A stretch of 60,991 nucleotides of DNA from an uncultured Bacteroidota bacterium (GTDB lineage Bacteria; Bacteroidota; Bacteroidia; Chitinophagales; Chitinophagaceae). The number at the start of each line of letters is the position of its first letter. Position 1 is the first letter of the stretch. A program made the translations under genes and the position numbers. The notes beneath the pieces were generated by a model, which was not told the DNA's origin, did no database searches, and was given only the letters and a program-made list of their open reading frames with translations. Location of the stretch: positions 1 through 60,991 of the forward strand of contig CAIRTW010000273.1 in the NCBI GenBank assembly GCA_903881585.1, written 5' to 3'. Below are positions 8,582 to 18,125 of the stretch, piece by piece.

Positions 8582-10249
8582 ATGCCCAATTACCTCAGAT
8601 ACATAATCATCATCCTGGCAGGGTCATTTCTGTTCTTCCCCTTCCTGGGGCATGTACACCTGTTCGACTGGGACGAGATAAACTTTGCTGAGTGTGCGCG
8701 TGAAATGATCGTATCGAAAGACTATCTCCGTGCGCAGATAGACTTTATGCCGTTTTGGGAGAAGCCACCCTTGTTTATATGGATGCAGGTGCTTGCCATG
8801 AAGCTATTTGGGGTAGGGGAGTTTGCGGCACGTTTCCCTAATGCGCTGGTTGGTGTCACAACATTGGTTACGTTGTACTATGCGGGAAAAAGGGTGGTAA
8901 ATGAAAAGGCAGCTGCATGGTGGGCGCTATTGTATGCCGCCACCTGGTTGCCTCATTTTTACTTCAAATCAGGTATCATAGACCCATCTTTTAATTTGTT
9001 CATTTTTCTTGCGTTTTTCCAGGTCTACCTGCTGCGTTTTTCAGAGCGTAAACTATTGCATGCTGTGCTTGCCGGGTTGCTATTAGGGCTGGCAGTACTC
9101 ACGAAGGGGCCTGTCGCCATTTTAATAGCCCTGCTGGCGTTTGCGGTCTATCTCATAATTAGCAAGGGGCTGAATGGCTACAAACTGAAGCATCTCGTTG
9201 TTATTGCTGTTTGCACCCTTATACCCGTAGCGCTATGGCTAGGCGCTACAGTGGCTGCAAATGGATTGGAGTACGGTAAGTGGTTCGTCTCAGAGTTTAT
9301 CACCTACCAGGTGCGCCTGTTCAGCACGGAAGATGCGGATCACGGCGGCCCGTTTTATTACCATTTCATTGTGTTGCTGCTTGGCTGCTTTCCTGCATCT
9401 ATGTTCCTGTTCCAGTACACTAAACGCCGCCATCCGGAGGGGCATGAAGGGGAGTTTACGAAATGGATGTGGATACTGTTTTGGGTAGTGCTTATCCTGT
9501 TTTCCATTGTTAAAACCAAGATCGTTCATTATTCTTCCCTTTGTTATTTCCCGCTCACCTTTCTTGCTGCACTGCAGTTGTATCGGTTAAGCGACGGGCA
9601 CGTGCGTCTTAAAAAAGGCATGAAGCCCATGATCCTTGTCATCGGATCACTGGTAGCGTTTCTTATTGCCGCTTTGCCTGTTGTTGGAATATACAAGGAA
9701 AAACTGATACCGTATATCAATGATCCGTTTGCGGTGGGCAACCTGGGCGCAAATGTGCCGTGGAGCTATATGGAATGTCTTTGGGGCGTGGTATATCTTG
9801 CGGGCATATGGGCTGCCTGTTTTCTGATGGGCAAAAATTTCAAGAGAGGTATGTTGCTGCTTTGTGCAGTACAGATCATTATCATACAGGTCACAGTTAT
9901 TCACTTCACTCCCAAGATAGAAGCCTACACCCAACGGGCTGCAATAGAATACTACAAGAGTTTTGAAGGCAAGGATGTCTATGTGCATTCACTAGGGTAT
10001 AAAAGCTACGCAACCTTGTTTTATACCCAGAAGTTGCCCGATACTAATCCCAACTACCGCAGCACGCGTGTGGATAAAAATGGCAAAGACGTGCAGCCGA
10101 TAGCCAATGAGCCGTGGCTGCTGAATGGGGCAGTAGATAAGCCTACCTATTTCATTTGCAAAATACAGGACAGCGCGAAGTTTGCCGCTCTGCCGCAACT
10201 TACTGAAACGGGCGGCAGCAACGGATTTGTTTTCTTTAAAAGGAAGTGA
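8582..10249 (+). CDS. GT39 / ArnT-like membrane glycosyltransferase
   Basis: An integral membrane glycosyltransferase of 555 residues that would use a polyprenyl-phosphate sugar donor. The N-terminus has the luminal DE motif after the first helix (HLFDWDEINFAECAREM) and the conserved EKPPLFIWMQ of ArnT/PMT proteins. About ten hydrophobic helices follow, for example PHFYFKSGIIDPSFNLFIFL and VALWLGATVAANGLEY, then a soluble C-terminal domain of about 120 residues. ArnT adds aminoarabinose to lipid A; relatives glycosylate proteins or other lipids, so the acceptor is open. The ATG at 8582 precedes a clear first membrane segment. The gene is closed by the hairpin at 10289-10321. Confidence 0.9.
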   Translation: MPNYLRYIIIILAGSFLFFPFLGHVHLFDWDEINFAECAREMIVSKDYLRAQIDFMPFWEKPPLFIWMQVLAMKLFGVGEFAARFPNALVGVTTLVTLYYAGKRVVNEKAAAWWALLYAATWLPHFYFKSGIIDPSFNLFIFLAFFQVYLLRFSERKLLHAVLAGLLLGLAVLTKGPVAILIALLAFAVYLIISKGLNGYKLKHLVVIAVCTLIPVALWLGATVAANGLEYGKWFVSEFITYQVRLFSTEDADHGGPFYYHFIVLLLGCFPASMFLFQYTKRRHPEGHEGEFTKWMWILFWVVLILFSIVKTKIVHYSSLCYFPLTFLAALQLYRLSDGHVRLKKGMKPMILVIGSLVAFLIAALPVVGIYKEKLIPYINDPFAVGNLGANVPWSYMECLWGVVYLAGIWAACFLMGKNFKRGMLLLCAVQIIIIQVTVIHFTPKIEAYTQRAAIEYYKSFEGKDVYVHSLGYKSYATLFYTQKLPDTNPNYRSTRVDKNGKDVQPIANEPWLLNGAVDKPTYFICKIQDSAKFAALPQLTETGGSNGFVFFKRK

Positions 10250-10288
10250 TAATAGTTAGTGCGTTTGATAGCTGAGGATGATGCGCTC

Positions 10289-10321
10289 AGATTTGTCAAC
10301 TTTTTAAAAGTTGACAAATCT
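10289..10321. terminator. Bidirectional hairpin between convergent genes
   Basis: AGATTTGTCAACTTTT at 10289-10304 is matched by AAAAGTTGACAAATCT at 10306-10321 with a one-base spacer. It sits between the GT39 gene and the convergent adenylate cyclase. A hairpin with the same body but C-G in place of a T-A pair lies at 46323-46353, also between convergent genes. Confidence 0.75.
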
Positions 10322-10350
10322 CGTTACCAAACACAGAAAAAATGGAACAG

Positions 10351-12171
10351 CTACTCCACAAAATACATTTTCATCACCCCCTTATTTTTCGCGTCGATCT
10401 CGCCGCGGTAGCTGCAATGAAACTCGTCTTTTACGAGTTCGTAGGTTGTCTGTGAAATGTTGATCCTGCCCGGTTCACTTTTTTCTTCCATACGGGCCGC
10501 AGTGTTCACGGTATCGCCCCAGATATCATAAGCGAATTTGATGACGCCCACTATACCTGCTACCACGTTTCCGCTATGTATGCCTATACGCACTTCAAAA
10601 GTTCTTTCGCCCATTTTCTTTTTCCGCTCCGCCATAAAATTGGCAATTTCTCTCGCCGCATTTACCATTGCAGTCGCATGTTTCGGATTAGCGATTGGCA
10701 GGCCCGAGGTGGCGAGATAGGCATCGCCCACCGTCTTTATTTTTTCGATTTTATTTTTCCGTATGATCTCGTCAAAAGCCTTGAAGCAGGTGTGCAGCTC
10801 ATCTACCAGCTGCTGTGGTGTCATGTTTTCAGCGGCTTTTGTGAAGCCTACAAAATCGGTGAACATTACCGTTACATTCTCAAAATATTTTGCAGCTGCT
10901 GTACCTGTTTCCTTTAATTCCTCGGCTACTCCCGCTGGCAATATGTTTAGCAGCAGGTCGTCACTTCTTTTCTTTTCGCCCGAAAGCAACTTATTTGATC
11001 TTTTCTGAAGATTGTAATTCCGTAGCACAAACAATATTACAAGCAGCAGCAGTGCAATGCCGGCAATGAAAAATATGCGCTCATTATGCTTTTGGGCAAG
11101 CTCCAGGTTTTTCAGGTCTTGTTCCCGTTTCCGCTCCAGCTCTATTATTTTTATCTTGTTCGCGCTCCCGAAAACCGAGTCGTGCATAGTAACGTATTGC
11201 TGGTAGCTTTCCAATGCACCGATATAGTCACCGGTCATTTTCTGCACTTCAGAAAGATTGAGCGAATAAGTTTGTAAATAATCCAGGTCGCCTATTTCTT
11301 TGGCTAAGGCAACAGCTCTGCTCAGATACTCCAGCGCTTTATTCAGTTTCTCTTTTTTTTCATTGGCAGTCTGTGCAACAATGGTATCCCGCGCCATGGC
11401 AAGATAACAAGCGCCAATATTTCCCACATTTGCGATCAGGTCATTTTTATCACCGAGCTCTTCAAATATTTTGATCGCCCTCAGGCCATACTCCAATGCT
11501 TTCGGATAATTGTGCAGGCTGGTATAGGAACTGCTGATGTTGCCGAGATCGGATGCAATGCCATGCCTGTCGTTTAATTCTTCGCAGAGCTTCAGCGCTC
11601 TCATACTATATTCCAGGTTCTTGGCGTAGTTATTCAGGTTATTATAGGTGTTGCCAATGTTTCCCAACGTGATGGCCAGGCCGTCCTTTGCACCAAGTTC
11701 CTCGAATATTTTTTGCGCCCTTGAATAGTAGTCGAGGGCTGATGTATAATTTTCCTGGTTGTTGTATATGTTGGCAATATTCCCATAGTTTCCTGCAATA
11801 CTTTTTTTGTCTCCCAGCTCCTCATTTAGCTTTAAAGACTTCAGGGCATAATCCAGGGCCTTTGGATAGTCTGAGCGCGACATATAATTTACGCCCAGCA
11901 TCCCGTAGGCTGTTGCTATGCCTTTTTTCCATTCGAGTTTGTCGGCCAGGGCCAGGGCAGACTCTCCGTACAATATTCCGTGAGCGGGATCTATGTTTAC
12001 ATAAGCATAACACAGTGCATTGCGCAGTTTTACATTGTTCGTGTCCTCTTTTCCATTTGGCAGTTCTTTGATCAGTGAGTCTATCAACGGTTGCCCATGC
12101 AGGCGTGCGGCGCAGGGCAGTGCACAGAATACACATAGTGATAAGATGACCCACTTTATACGCATCGCCAT
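10351..12171 (-). CDS. TPR-containing membrane adenylate cyclase, copy 1
   Basis: A class III nucleotidyl cyclase behind a sensor-like region. Order: signal peptide (WVILSLCVFCALPCAARLHG); about six TPR repeats with the pattern YPKALDYALKSLKLNEELGD; a linker; one membrane helix (IFFIAGIALLLLVILFVL); the helical linker KRSDDLLLNILPAGVAEEL; and the catalytic domain. Metal-binding Asp residues are in MFTDFVGFTK and TVGDAYLA. The adenine-selecting Lys (KIKTVGDAY) and Asp (YDIWGDTVN) and the transition-state Asn/Arg (NTAARM) are all present, which favours ATP and cAMP over GTP. The TPRs would lie in the periplasm and might bind a protein partner. I prefer the ATG at 12171; another lies at 12165. 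The paralogue follows upstream with 32 bp between them, so they may share a transcript. Confidence 0.9.
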   Translation of the reverse strand: MAMRIKWVILSLCVFCALPCAARLHGQPLIDSLIKELPNGKEDTNNVKLRNALCYAYVNIDPAHGILYGESALALADKLEWKKGIATAYGMLGVNYMSRSDYPKALDYALKSLKLNEELGDKKSIAGNYGNIANIYNNQENYTSALDYYSRAQKIFEELGAKDGLAITLGNIGNTYNNLNNYAKNLEYSMRALKLCEELNDRHGIASDLGNISSSYTSLHNYPKALEYGLRAIKIFEELGDKNDLIANVGNIGACYLAMARDTIVAQTANEKKEKLNKALEYLSRAVALAKEIGDLDYLQTYSLNLSEVQKMTGDYIGALESYQQYVTMHDSVFGSANKIKIIELERKREQDLKNLELAQKHNERIFFIAGIALLLLVILFVLRNYNLQKRSNKLLSGEKKRSDDLLLNILPAGVAEELKETGTAAAKYFENVTVMFTDFVGFTKAAENMTPQQLVDELHTCFKAFDEIIRKNKIEKIKTVGDAYLATSGLPIANPKHATAMVNAAREIANFMAERKKKMGERTFEVRIGIHSGNVVAGIVGVIKFAYDIWGDTVNTAARMEEKSEPGRINISQTTYELVKDEFHCSYRGEIDAKNKGVMKMYFVE

Positions 12172-12203
12172 GCTCTTGTTATAATACAATTTACGACATT
12201 ATT

Positions 12204-14030
12204 TCAGCTGGCAAAATACATTTTCAGAACACCTTTGTTCTTTGCTCCGATCTCACCGCGGTAAACACAGCTGAACTCGTCTTTAACTAATTCATAGGTG
12301 GTCTGCGATATATTCACTTTCCCGGCCTCACCATGCTCTTCCATGCGCGCGGCGGTATTTACAGTGTCGCCCCATATGTCGTACGCAAATTTTATCGCGC
12401 CAACAATACCGGCCACTACATTACCACTATGTATGCCGATACGAACTTCAAAAGTATTGCTTCCCAGGCGTTGTTTCCGTTCCTTCATGAAAGCCGATAT
12501 CTCCAGTGCGGCATCCACCATTGTAGCCGCATGTTCAGGGTCAGCTATCGGCAAGCCGGAAACAGCAAGGTAAGCATCGCCCACAGTTTTTATTTTTTCA
12601 ATGTTGTGGCTACGGATGATGTCATCAAAGGCTACGAAGCAGGCGTGCAGTTCATCAACCAGTTGCTGCGGACTCATTTTTTCCCCGGCTTTTGTAAAGT
12701 CAACAAAGTCGGTGAACATAACTGTTACATTATCAAAATACTTAGCCGCGGCAGCGCCTGTTTCTTTCAGTTCCTCTGCTACTTCGGCCGGCAGTATATT
12801 GAGCAGCAGATCATCAGAACGCTTCTTTTCTTTCGTGAGCAGCTGGTTGTTTTTTTTCTGGATGTTGGAATTGCGCAGCACAATGATGATCACCAGCAAC
12901 AGTAGCGCTATGCCAGCTATCAGGAACACTTTTTCATTCTTATTCTTTGCCACTGCCAGCTGCGCCAGTTTCAGGTCCCGGTCCTTAAGCTCCAGGTCGT
13001 GCTGGTGTTCGGTTTGTTTTATCCTGAAGTCATTCGCAGATGAATAGACAGAATCATTCATTGTGCTGTACTGCCTATAGCTTGCCAGAGCCTCTTTATA
13101 GTTGCCCGCCAGCAGGTAGGCATCTGAAAGGTATTGGCTGAACTCAATGATATTATCCAGCTGTTTTATCTTCCGGCTGGCTTCTATTGCATTGGTCAGA
13201 TAGTTTATTGCCAGCCTCAGTGTCTCGGTTTTACTGCTGCGCGATTTACTTCCTGTATCCTTTGCTATTGCCAGGTAAGCCTCTCCGGTATTGCCCATGG
13301 CTATTGCCGTGCTGTATTTATCGCCTTGCTCTTCAAAGGCTTTCAATGCCTTAGAATCATATTCCAGTGCTTTTTTGTAATCTTTTTTGTGCATATAGGC
13401 ATCTCCTATATTGCACATCTGGATAGCTATTCCATTATGGTTACCGATCTCTTCTGATATTTTTAGCGCTCTCAGATCGTATTCTATTGCTTTATCATAG
13501 TCTCCTTGCGAAAAATAGAAAATGCCCAGGTTGGAAAGGTTGGATGACAATCCATCCTTATCCCCGTTCTGCTCAAATATCTTTAGCGCATTGAGGTTGT
13601 ACTCCAGGGCCTTAGGGTAGTTCTTTTCATATTGATATACTGTGGCAATGCTTCTCAGGCTATTGGCCATGCCGCGTTTGTCGCCGGTCTCTTCAAATTT
13701 TTTCAGGGCCTTAAGGTCATAGTCAAAAGCGTTGGGATAATCTGATTTGTACTGGTAATTATTGCCGATGGTGCTATATCCAAGTGCAATACCCTTTCCC
13801 CACTTTATGTCGTTGGCCAGTGCCAGTGCCTGCAAACCATAGCTGATCCCGCTATCCGGATTGATGATCCGGTAATCAGATGAGATATCGTGCAGTATCC
13901 GCACACGTTCGGTATCACTTTTTTCAGAGAGAACGGCTTTGATCAGGGAGTCAATTTCCTCCTGCCCCCGCTTTTGTGCGTGCAGCCGGATAGATATTAG
14001 TAAGAGTAAAAATCCGATCAGTCTTCTCAA
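12204..14030 (-). CDS. TPR-containing membrane adenylate cyclase, copy 2
   Basis: Same architecture as its neighbour: signal peptide (LIGFLLLLISIRLHAQ), TPR repeats (YPKALEYNLNALKIFEQNGD), one membrane helix (VFLIAGIALLLLVIIIVLRN), linker KRSDDLLLNILPAEVAEEL and a class III cyclase domain. Catalytic Asp residues (MFTDFVDFTKA, TVGDAYLAVSG), adenine-pocket Lys and Asp (KIKTVGDAY, YDIWGDTVN) and NTAARM are intact. The cyclase halves of the two copies are nearly identical while the TPR halves differ more, as expected if a duplicated enzyme now responds to different inputs. The frame opens with TTG at 14030; no ATG precedes the signal peptide. The gene is upstream of copy 1 on the same strand. Confidence 0.9.
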   Translation of the reverse strand: MRRLIGFLLLLISIRLHAQKRGQEEIDSLIKAVLSEKSDTERVRILHDISSDYRIINPDSGISYGLQALALANDIKWGKGIALGYSTIGNNYQYKSDYPNAFDYDLKALKKFEETGDKRGMANSLRSIATVYQYEKNYPKALEYNLNALKIFEQNGDKDGLSSNLSNLGIFYFSQGDYDKAIEYDLRALKISEEIGNHNGIAIQMCNIGDAYMHKKDYKKALEYDSKALKAFEEQGDKYSTAIAMGNTGEAYLAIAKDTGSKSRSSKTETLRLAINYLTNAIEASRKIKQLDNIIEFSQYLSDAYLLAGNYKEALASYRQYSTMNDSVYSSANDFRIKQTEHQHDLELKDRDLKLAQLAVAKNKNEKVFLIAGIALLLLVIIIVLRNSNIQKKNNQLLTKEKKRSDDLLLNILPAEVAEELKETGAAAAKYFDNVTVMFTDFVDFTKAGEKMSPQQLVDELHACFVAFDDIIRSHNIEKIKTVGDAYLAVSGLPIADPEHAATMVDAALEISAFMKERKQRLGSNTFEVRIGIHSGNVVAGIVGAIKFAYDIWGDTVNTAARMEEHGEAGKVNISQTTYELVKDEFSCVYRGEIGAKNKGVLKMYFAS

Positions 14031-14176
14031 ACGTATCTTTTATTAAAGTACAATAAAACGGACTTTAGTTTGATTCTGGATATTTTCCAACAAAGTTAAT
14101 TTTTATTTATTTATAATAAATCGGTAAAATTATTTTTATATCACTACATTTATGTTGTATACCAGCTGTTTTGAAT

Positions 14177-14758
14177 ATGCAATTTAACAAGGTCAAAAAG
14201 TTCATACTGGGTAAGCTCAAAAAAGAATTACCTAAGAACCTTACTTATCATAGTTTGGGGCACATAAAAGATGTTTATAAAGCTGCCGAGAACCTGGCGA
14301 TGCTTCAAAAGGTAGAAGGCGACGATCTTACGTTGCTGTTAACTGCCGTTTTGTTTCATGACTCAGGTTTCCTGAAGCAGCAGAAAGAACATGAGCGCGT
14401 AGGTTGCGATATAGCCAGGGAGTACTTGCCTGAATATGACTATGCGCCAGAACAGGTGGAGCAGATATGCGGCATGATCATGGCCACACAGATACCACAG
14501 ACACCTCATAATAAGCTGGAACAGATAATTTGCGACGCCGATCTCGATTATCTTGGCAGAGATGACTTCTTCACCATCGGTAATAAACTCTACGATGAGC
14601 TGTGCATGTATGGCATCATCAATACGGAGCTGGAATGGAACAAGCTTCAGGTGCGTTTCCTTGAAAAACACCGCTACTTTACCCCCGTTGCAAAAAAACT
14701 CAGGAAAGAAAAGAAAGCGGCGAATCTTGCTCTTGTAAAATCAAAAATCAAAAAGTAA
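14177..14758 (+). CDS. HD-domain phosphohydrolase
   Basis: A small metal-dependent HD-superfamily protein, about 193 residues. The metal-ligand set is visible: His in LTYHSLGHIKDV, the HD pair in LFHDSGFL and a distal Asp in CDADLDYLGR. Proteins of this size include nucleotidases and phosphodiesterases of the YedJ/YpgQ kind. A role in cyclic nucleotide or nucleotide turnover beside the adenylate cyclases is possible, but only position suggests it. ATG 14177 is chosen; a TTG lies two codons upstream. It is divergent from cyclase copy 2, with an AT-rich intergenic region. Confidence 0.82.
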   Translation: MQFNKVKKFILGKLKKELPKNLTYHSLGHIKDVYKAAENLAMLQKVEGDDLTLLLTAVLFHDSGFLKQQKEHERVGCDIAREYLPEYDYAPEQVEQICGMIMATQIPQTPHNKLEQIICDADLDYLGRDDFFTIGNKLYDELCMYGIINTELEWNKLQVRFLEKHRYFTPVAKKLRKEKKAANLALVKSKIKK

Positions 14759-14993
14759 CTCCTAAGAAAAATAGCCGAAGATTTGCAATACCTCCAAATT
14801 CGCAGGATAGGCGGTGATATAGCTTTGTCCGCTGCTCTCGGAATGGATTTTACCAGCAATGTATTGCCGCACACAAATGCCGTAGTTTTTGGGCTGCATT
14901 AACTAATTTTACCCAAAATTTTGAAGATTCAAAAGGACTTCAAATCGAACGGGCCGTTTCTTTTGATCAACTAATTTATTAATACTCAAAAAC

Positions 14994-16274
14994 ATGCAAC
15001 GCGACACCGCCATATTCAACCTGATAAACGAGGAGCTGCTGCGCCAGCGCCGTGGACTGGAACTTATAGCTTCTGAAAACTTTACCAGCTTGCAGGTGAT
15101 GCAGGCCATGGGGGGGGTGATGACGAATAAATATGCAGAGGGTTATCCCGGAAGGCGCTACTATGGCGGCTGCGAGGTGGTGGATATCAGTGAGCAACTG
15201 GCTATTGACCGGGCCAAAGAAATGTTCAATGTAGGTTATGCTAATGTGCAGCCACACAGCGGCTCACAGGCCAATGCTTCCGTCATGCTTGCTGTGCTGC
15301 AGCCGGGAGATACTATCCTGGGGCTGGACCTGAGCATGGGCGGCCACCTTACGCATGGTTCGCCGGTAAGTTTTTCAGGCAAACTGTACAAGGCAGTCCA
15401 TTACGGGGTGGGCAAAGAGACCGGCCTTGTGGACTATGATGATATGGAGCGCAAGGCGATGGAGCACAAGCCCAGGCTGCTTATCTGCGGGGCATCAGCC
15501 TACAGCCGCGATTGGGACTACGCCCGCATCCGCGCGATAGCGGATAAAGTTGGTGCGCTGGTAATGGCAGATATTGCCCACCCGGCAGGTCTTATAGTAA
15601 AAGGGCTGCTCAATAGCCCCTTCGCTCACTGCCACTTTGTAACGACTACTACACACAAGACACTGCGCGGCCCGCGCGGCGGCCTCATTCTCATGAAGGA
15701 TGACTTTGAAAACCCGATGGGCATCAAAGGCCCCAAGGGAGAGATTCGTATGATGAGCCAGCTGATAGATCTGGCAGTATTTCCGGGTTCACAGGGCGGT
15801 CCGCTGGAGCATGTGATCGCAGCCAAGGCGGTGGCCTTTTACGAGATACTGGATGATGACTTCCTGGACTATGCAAAACAGATCATTGCCAACGCACAGG
15901 CAATGGCCGGCGCATTTACGGAGAAGGGTTATAATATAGTTTCGGGCGGTACAGACAATCACCTCATGCTGATCGACCTGCGCAACAAAAACATCAGCGG
16001 CAAGAAAGCCGAGAATACATTGGTACATGCCGACATCACCATCAATAAGAACATGGTGCCTTTCGATGATAAATCTCCTTTTGTAACATCCGGTATCCGT
16101 GTTGGCGTTTCTGCTATGACCACGCGCGGCCTCAAAGAAAAGGACATGCCCACAATAGTAAACTGGCTGGACCGTGTGCTGATGGCCCCGGACGATGAAG
16201 TGATAATAAAGACAGTAAAGGGCGAAGTGAATGAATTTATTACGGGCTTCCCGTTATACCCCGAGCTGGGATAG
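14994..16274 (+). CDS. glyA: Serine hydroxymethyltransferase
   Basis: PLP enzyme that interconverts serine and glycine while charging tetrahydrofolate with a one-carbon unit. The 426 residues cover the full family: N-terminal [25 protein letters not shown], the [11 protein letters not shown] segment, the PLP lysine in [28 protein letters not shown], and the C-terminal [14 protein letters not shown]. The start ATG gives [18 protein letters not shown] as in homologues. About 235 bp precede it without another gene. No hairpin terminator is obvious downstream. Confidence 0.98.
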   Translation: MQRDTAIFNLINEELLRQRRGLELIASENFTSLQVMQAMGGVMTNKYAEGYPGRRYYGGCEVVDISEQLAIDRAKEMFNVGYANVQPHSGSQANASVMLAVLQPGDTILGLDLSMGGHLTHGSPVSFSGKLYKAVHYGVGKETGLVDYDDMERKAMEHKPRLLICGASAYSRDWDYARIRAIADKVGALVMADIAHPAGLIVKGLLNSPFAHCHFVTTTTHKTLRGPRGGLILMKDDFENPMGIKGPKGEIRMMSQLIDLAVFPGSQGGPLEHVIAAKAVAFYEILDDDFLDYAKQIIANAQAMAGAFTEKGYNIVSGGTDNHLMLIDLRNKNISGKKAENTLVHADITINKNMVPFDDKSPFVTSGIRVGVSAMTTRGLKEKDMPTIVNWLDRVLMAPDDEVIIKTVKGEVNEFITGFPLYPELG

Positions 16275-16311
16275 AAAATATATTTTTTCAAAAACCAAAC
16301 ACCGACGCTCA

Positions 16312-16331
16312 TTTTTACGTCTATATAGGTA
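16312..16331 (+). repeat. 20-bp repeat shared with 58220-58239
   Basis: TTTTTACGTCTATATAGGTA here and TTTTTACGTCTATATAAGTA at 58220-58239 differ at one base. Each begins about 40 bp after a plus-strand stop codon. They could be remnants of an interspersed repeat or a shared regulatory site; the match is only slightly beyond chance for AT-rich sequence. Confidence 0.4.
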
Positions 16332-16468
16332 TGGATACCTATCAACTAAATGCCGTCACTTATCAGAAGATAAAAGCCAGGCTATGTTATTATCGTAAAG
16401 CATACCGCAAGCTCATCTTCTCTGCAAGAATTGTATTGCTGATCATTCGCCTGAAGTATTATTTGTGA
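16331..16468 (+). CDS. Possible small basic protein (45 residues)
   Basis: An ATG at 16331 opens a 45-codon frame, MDTYQLNAVTYQKIKARL..., rich in Lys, Arg and Tyr, with a hydrophobic stretch IVLLIIRLKYYL at the end. I do not recognise it. There is no clear ribosome binding site and the gap between glyA and trmH is only 254 bp, so it may be chance. Confidence 0.25.
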   Translation: MDTYQLNAVTYQKIKARLCYYRKAYRKLIFSARIVLLIIRLKYYL

Positions 16469-16529
16469 CGGGTGGTGAAGCCAGCTGTTGTAGACGAAGC
16501 ATTGCAACGTCTCCCGCTCACATAGAATA

Positions 16530-17141
16530 TCATGCGTCCTCGCCGGGCAACTCACTATCATACATGCCCCACTTCTTTGCAAGGCTGTTCCACTCAGCCG
16601 CGGGCAGTTGTGCGCTGCCATTATAACCGCCGGCCAGCTGCCTTTGCCGTAATGCCTCATAAAGTGTAATGGCGCAGGCTACCGATATGTTCAGAGATTG
16701 CACCATGCCCACTTGCGGAATGATAAAATTACCATCGCAATAACGGAGACATTCTTCGGTAACGCCTGCATGTTCATTGCCAAATACTAGCGCAACACGT
16801 TGGGTAAGGTCCAGCTCGTAGAGCGAATGAGATTCAACGCCCAGATGCGTAGCGAAAACTTTGTCGCAATGTTTTTTAACGGCTTCCATGCACTCTTTTG
16901 TATTATCATACTGGTGTATGGTGAGCCATCCCGCCGCGCTAGCGGAGCTTTTTTTGCCAAACCGTTTATGCCGGGACATGATGGTAGTAAGCACAAACAG
17001 GTCTTGCACACCCACCGCATCGCAGGTGCGCATCACCGCCGATATATTGTGCGGGTCATGTACATTTTCCATTACCACCACCAGGCCGTTTTGCCTGTGG
17101 TTCAGCACCCTTTTTATTTTCTCTTCCCTTTCAGGGGTCAT
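16530..17141 (-). CDS. trmH: tRNA (guanosine-18-2'-O)-methyltransferase TrmH
   Basis: SPOUT-fold methyltransferase that methylates the 2'-OH of G18 in the tRNA D-loop. The 203 residues align well with TrmH: MTPEREEKIKRVLNHRQ at the N-terminus, motif 1 HNISAVMRTCDAVGV with the catalytic Arg, motif 2 LVFGNEHAGVTEE, and motif 3 IPQVGMVQSLNISVACA, the S-adenosylmethionine knot. GMVQSLNVSVA is characteristic of TrmH rather than RlmB. It lies 10 bp downstream of the phosphopantetheinyl transferase gene on the same strand, probably co-transcribed. Confidence 0.93.
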   Translation of the reverse strand: MTPEREEKIKRVLNHRQNGLVVVMENVHDPHNISAVMRTCDAVGVQDLFVLTTIMSRHKRFGKKSSASAAGWLTIHQYDNTKECMEAVKKHCDKVFATHLGVESHSLYELDLTQRVALVFGNEHAGVTEECLRYCDGNFIIPQVGMVQSLNISVACAITLYEALRQRQLAGGYNGSAQLPAAEWNSLAKKWGMYDSELPGEDA

Positions 17142-17151
17142 AAATTCTATA

Positions 17152-17805
17152 TTAAGCCAGTAATGTATTTAGATCGATCTCTGCTATGCTAACCTCCATT
17201 TTCTTGTCTGTAGCAATGCATGCCGCATATCCTTCTTTAATAACCACATCTTGCAGATACCACCGCACACCACCTGATATAACCGTATCCTCGCAAACAT
17301 CAATTTCATTCAGCGGCTGAAAGATCCCTTTGCCTATGGCCTTTATGCAGGCTTCTTTTCTCACCCACGTTCTGCAAAATTCGGCATTCATATTTTCACT
17401 GCTGGTAATTCTATCCCATTCCTGCCCGCTAAAGTAGTCGCGCATACCCAGTATATCCCGTTCTTCTTCTTTTTCTATATCCACACCTATATGAGCGCCC
17501 TGACCACCTGCACAAAAAACGACACTGCCCGAATGGGACAAATTATAGTCAAAATTAGTATTTGCAAAATAAGGCTTTCCCCAGCTATTAACCCCTTGTG
17601 CATCTGCAAATAAACTGTGCTCCAGGTTATGGGCGGCCAATAACCTATAAAGCAATAATTTGCCAGCTATCTTCCGGTATTGCTGTATAGATGGGTCACT
17701 GGCGAATGTTTTTTCTTTGCTGATACTGTTGACAGCAGCCAGTAGCCTCTTGTGTATCTCCTCGTCCTGTATGCCGCCAATATCTGTAAAATAACCCGTT
17801 ATCAT
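17152..17805 (-). CDS. 4'-phosphopantetheinyl transferase (Sfp type)
   Basis: Enzyme that attaches the phosphopantetheine arm of coenzyme A to a serine in acyl or peptidyl carrier proteins. The 217 residues show the family motifs: NYNLSHSG-like NFDYNLSHSGSVVFCA, the Mg-binding HIGVDIEKEEER, and the helix FCRTWVRKEACIKAIGKG with the W-x3-KEA signature. Sfp-type enzymes are broad and typically serve NRPS/PKS systems. The NRPS-like gene with a carrier domain starts 321 bp away on the opposite strand, which makes it the likely client. AcpP could be an additional substrate. Confidence 0.92.
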   Translation of the reverse strand: MITGYFTDIGGIQDEEIHKRLLAAVNSISKEKTFASDPSIQQYRKIAGKLLLYRLLAAHNLEHSLFADAQGVNSWGKPYFANTNFDYNLSHSGSVVFCAGGQGAHIGVDIEKEEERDILGMRDYFSGQEWDRITSSENMNAEFCRTWVRKEACIKAIGKGIFQPLNEIDVCEDTVISGGVRWYLQDVVIKEGYAACIATDKKMEVSIAEIDLNTLLA

Positions 17806-17893
17806 GCCGCGATAAAATAACTAAAATAACTGGAGACCTGAATTTATTTTCTCCGATTTTAGCGACAAAGGTAGAATAGATACCATATTCACC

Positions 17894-17920
17894 AAGAGAC
17901 GTTGCACTGCAACGTCTCTT
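17894..17920. repeat. REP-type palindrome (remote copy)
   Basis: AAGAGACGTTGCA at 17894-17906, one central C, then the exact complement at 17908-17920. This is the palindrome family found around and inside the transposase gene at 50264-51004, here about 32 kb away in the gap between the phosphopantetheinyl transferase and NRPS-like genes. The rest of the 17806-18125 gap shows no gene. Confidence 0.85.
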
Positions 17921-18125
17921 GCATATCAAAAACCGATAACAAAGTAAATGCCTGCATGGCGGCAAGATTAATGTGCCGGTATCATCATCAAATTTTCCTT
18001 ACAAATATCTAAGGCATGAATTTCGTATGGATTCTTACCCGTATGGGAAAGAAAATATTTCAGGAGGATTATAATTGTTGTAATTTTCGCTTAAATAAAA
18101 ACAAAGCATCCCGGCAGCAGTAAAT

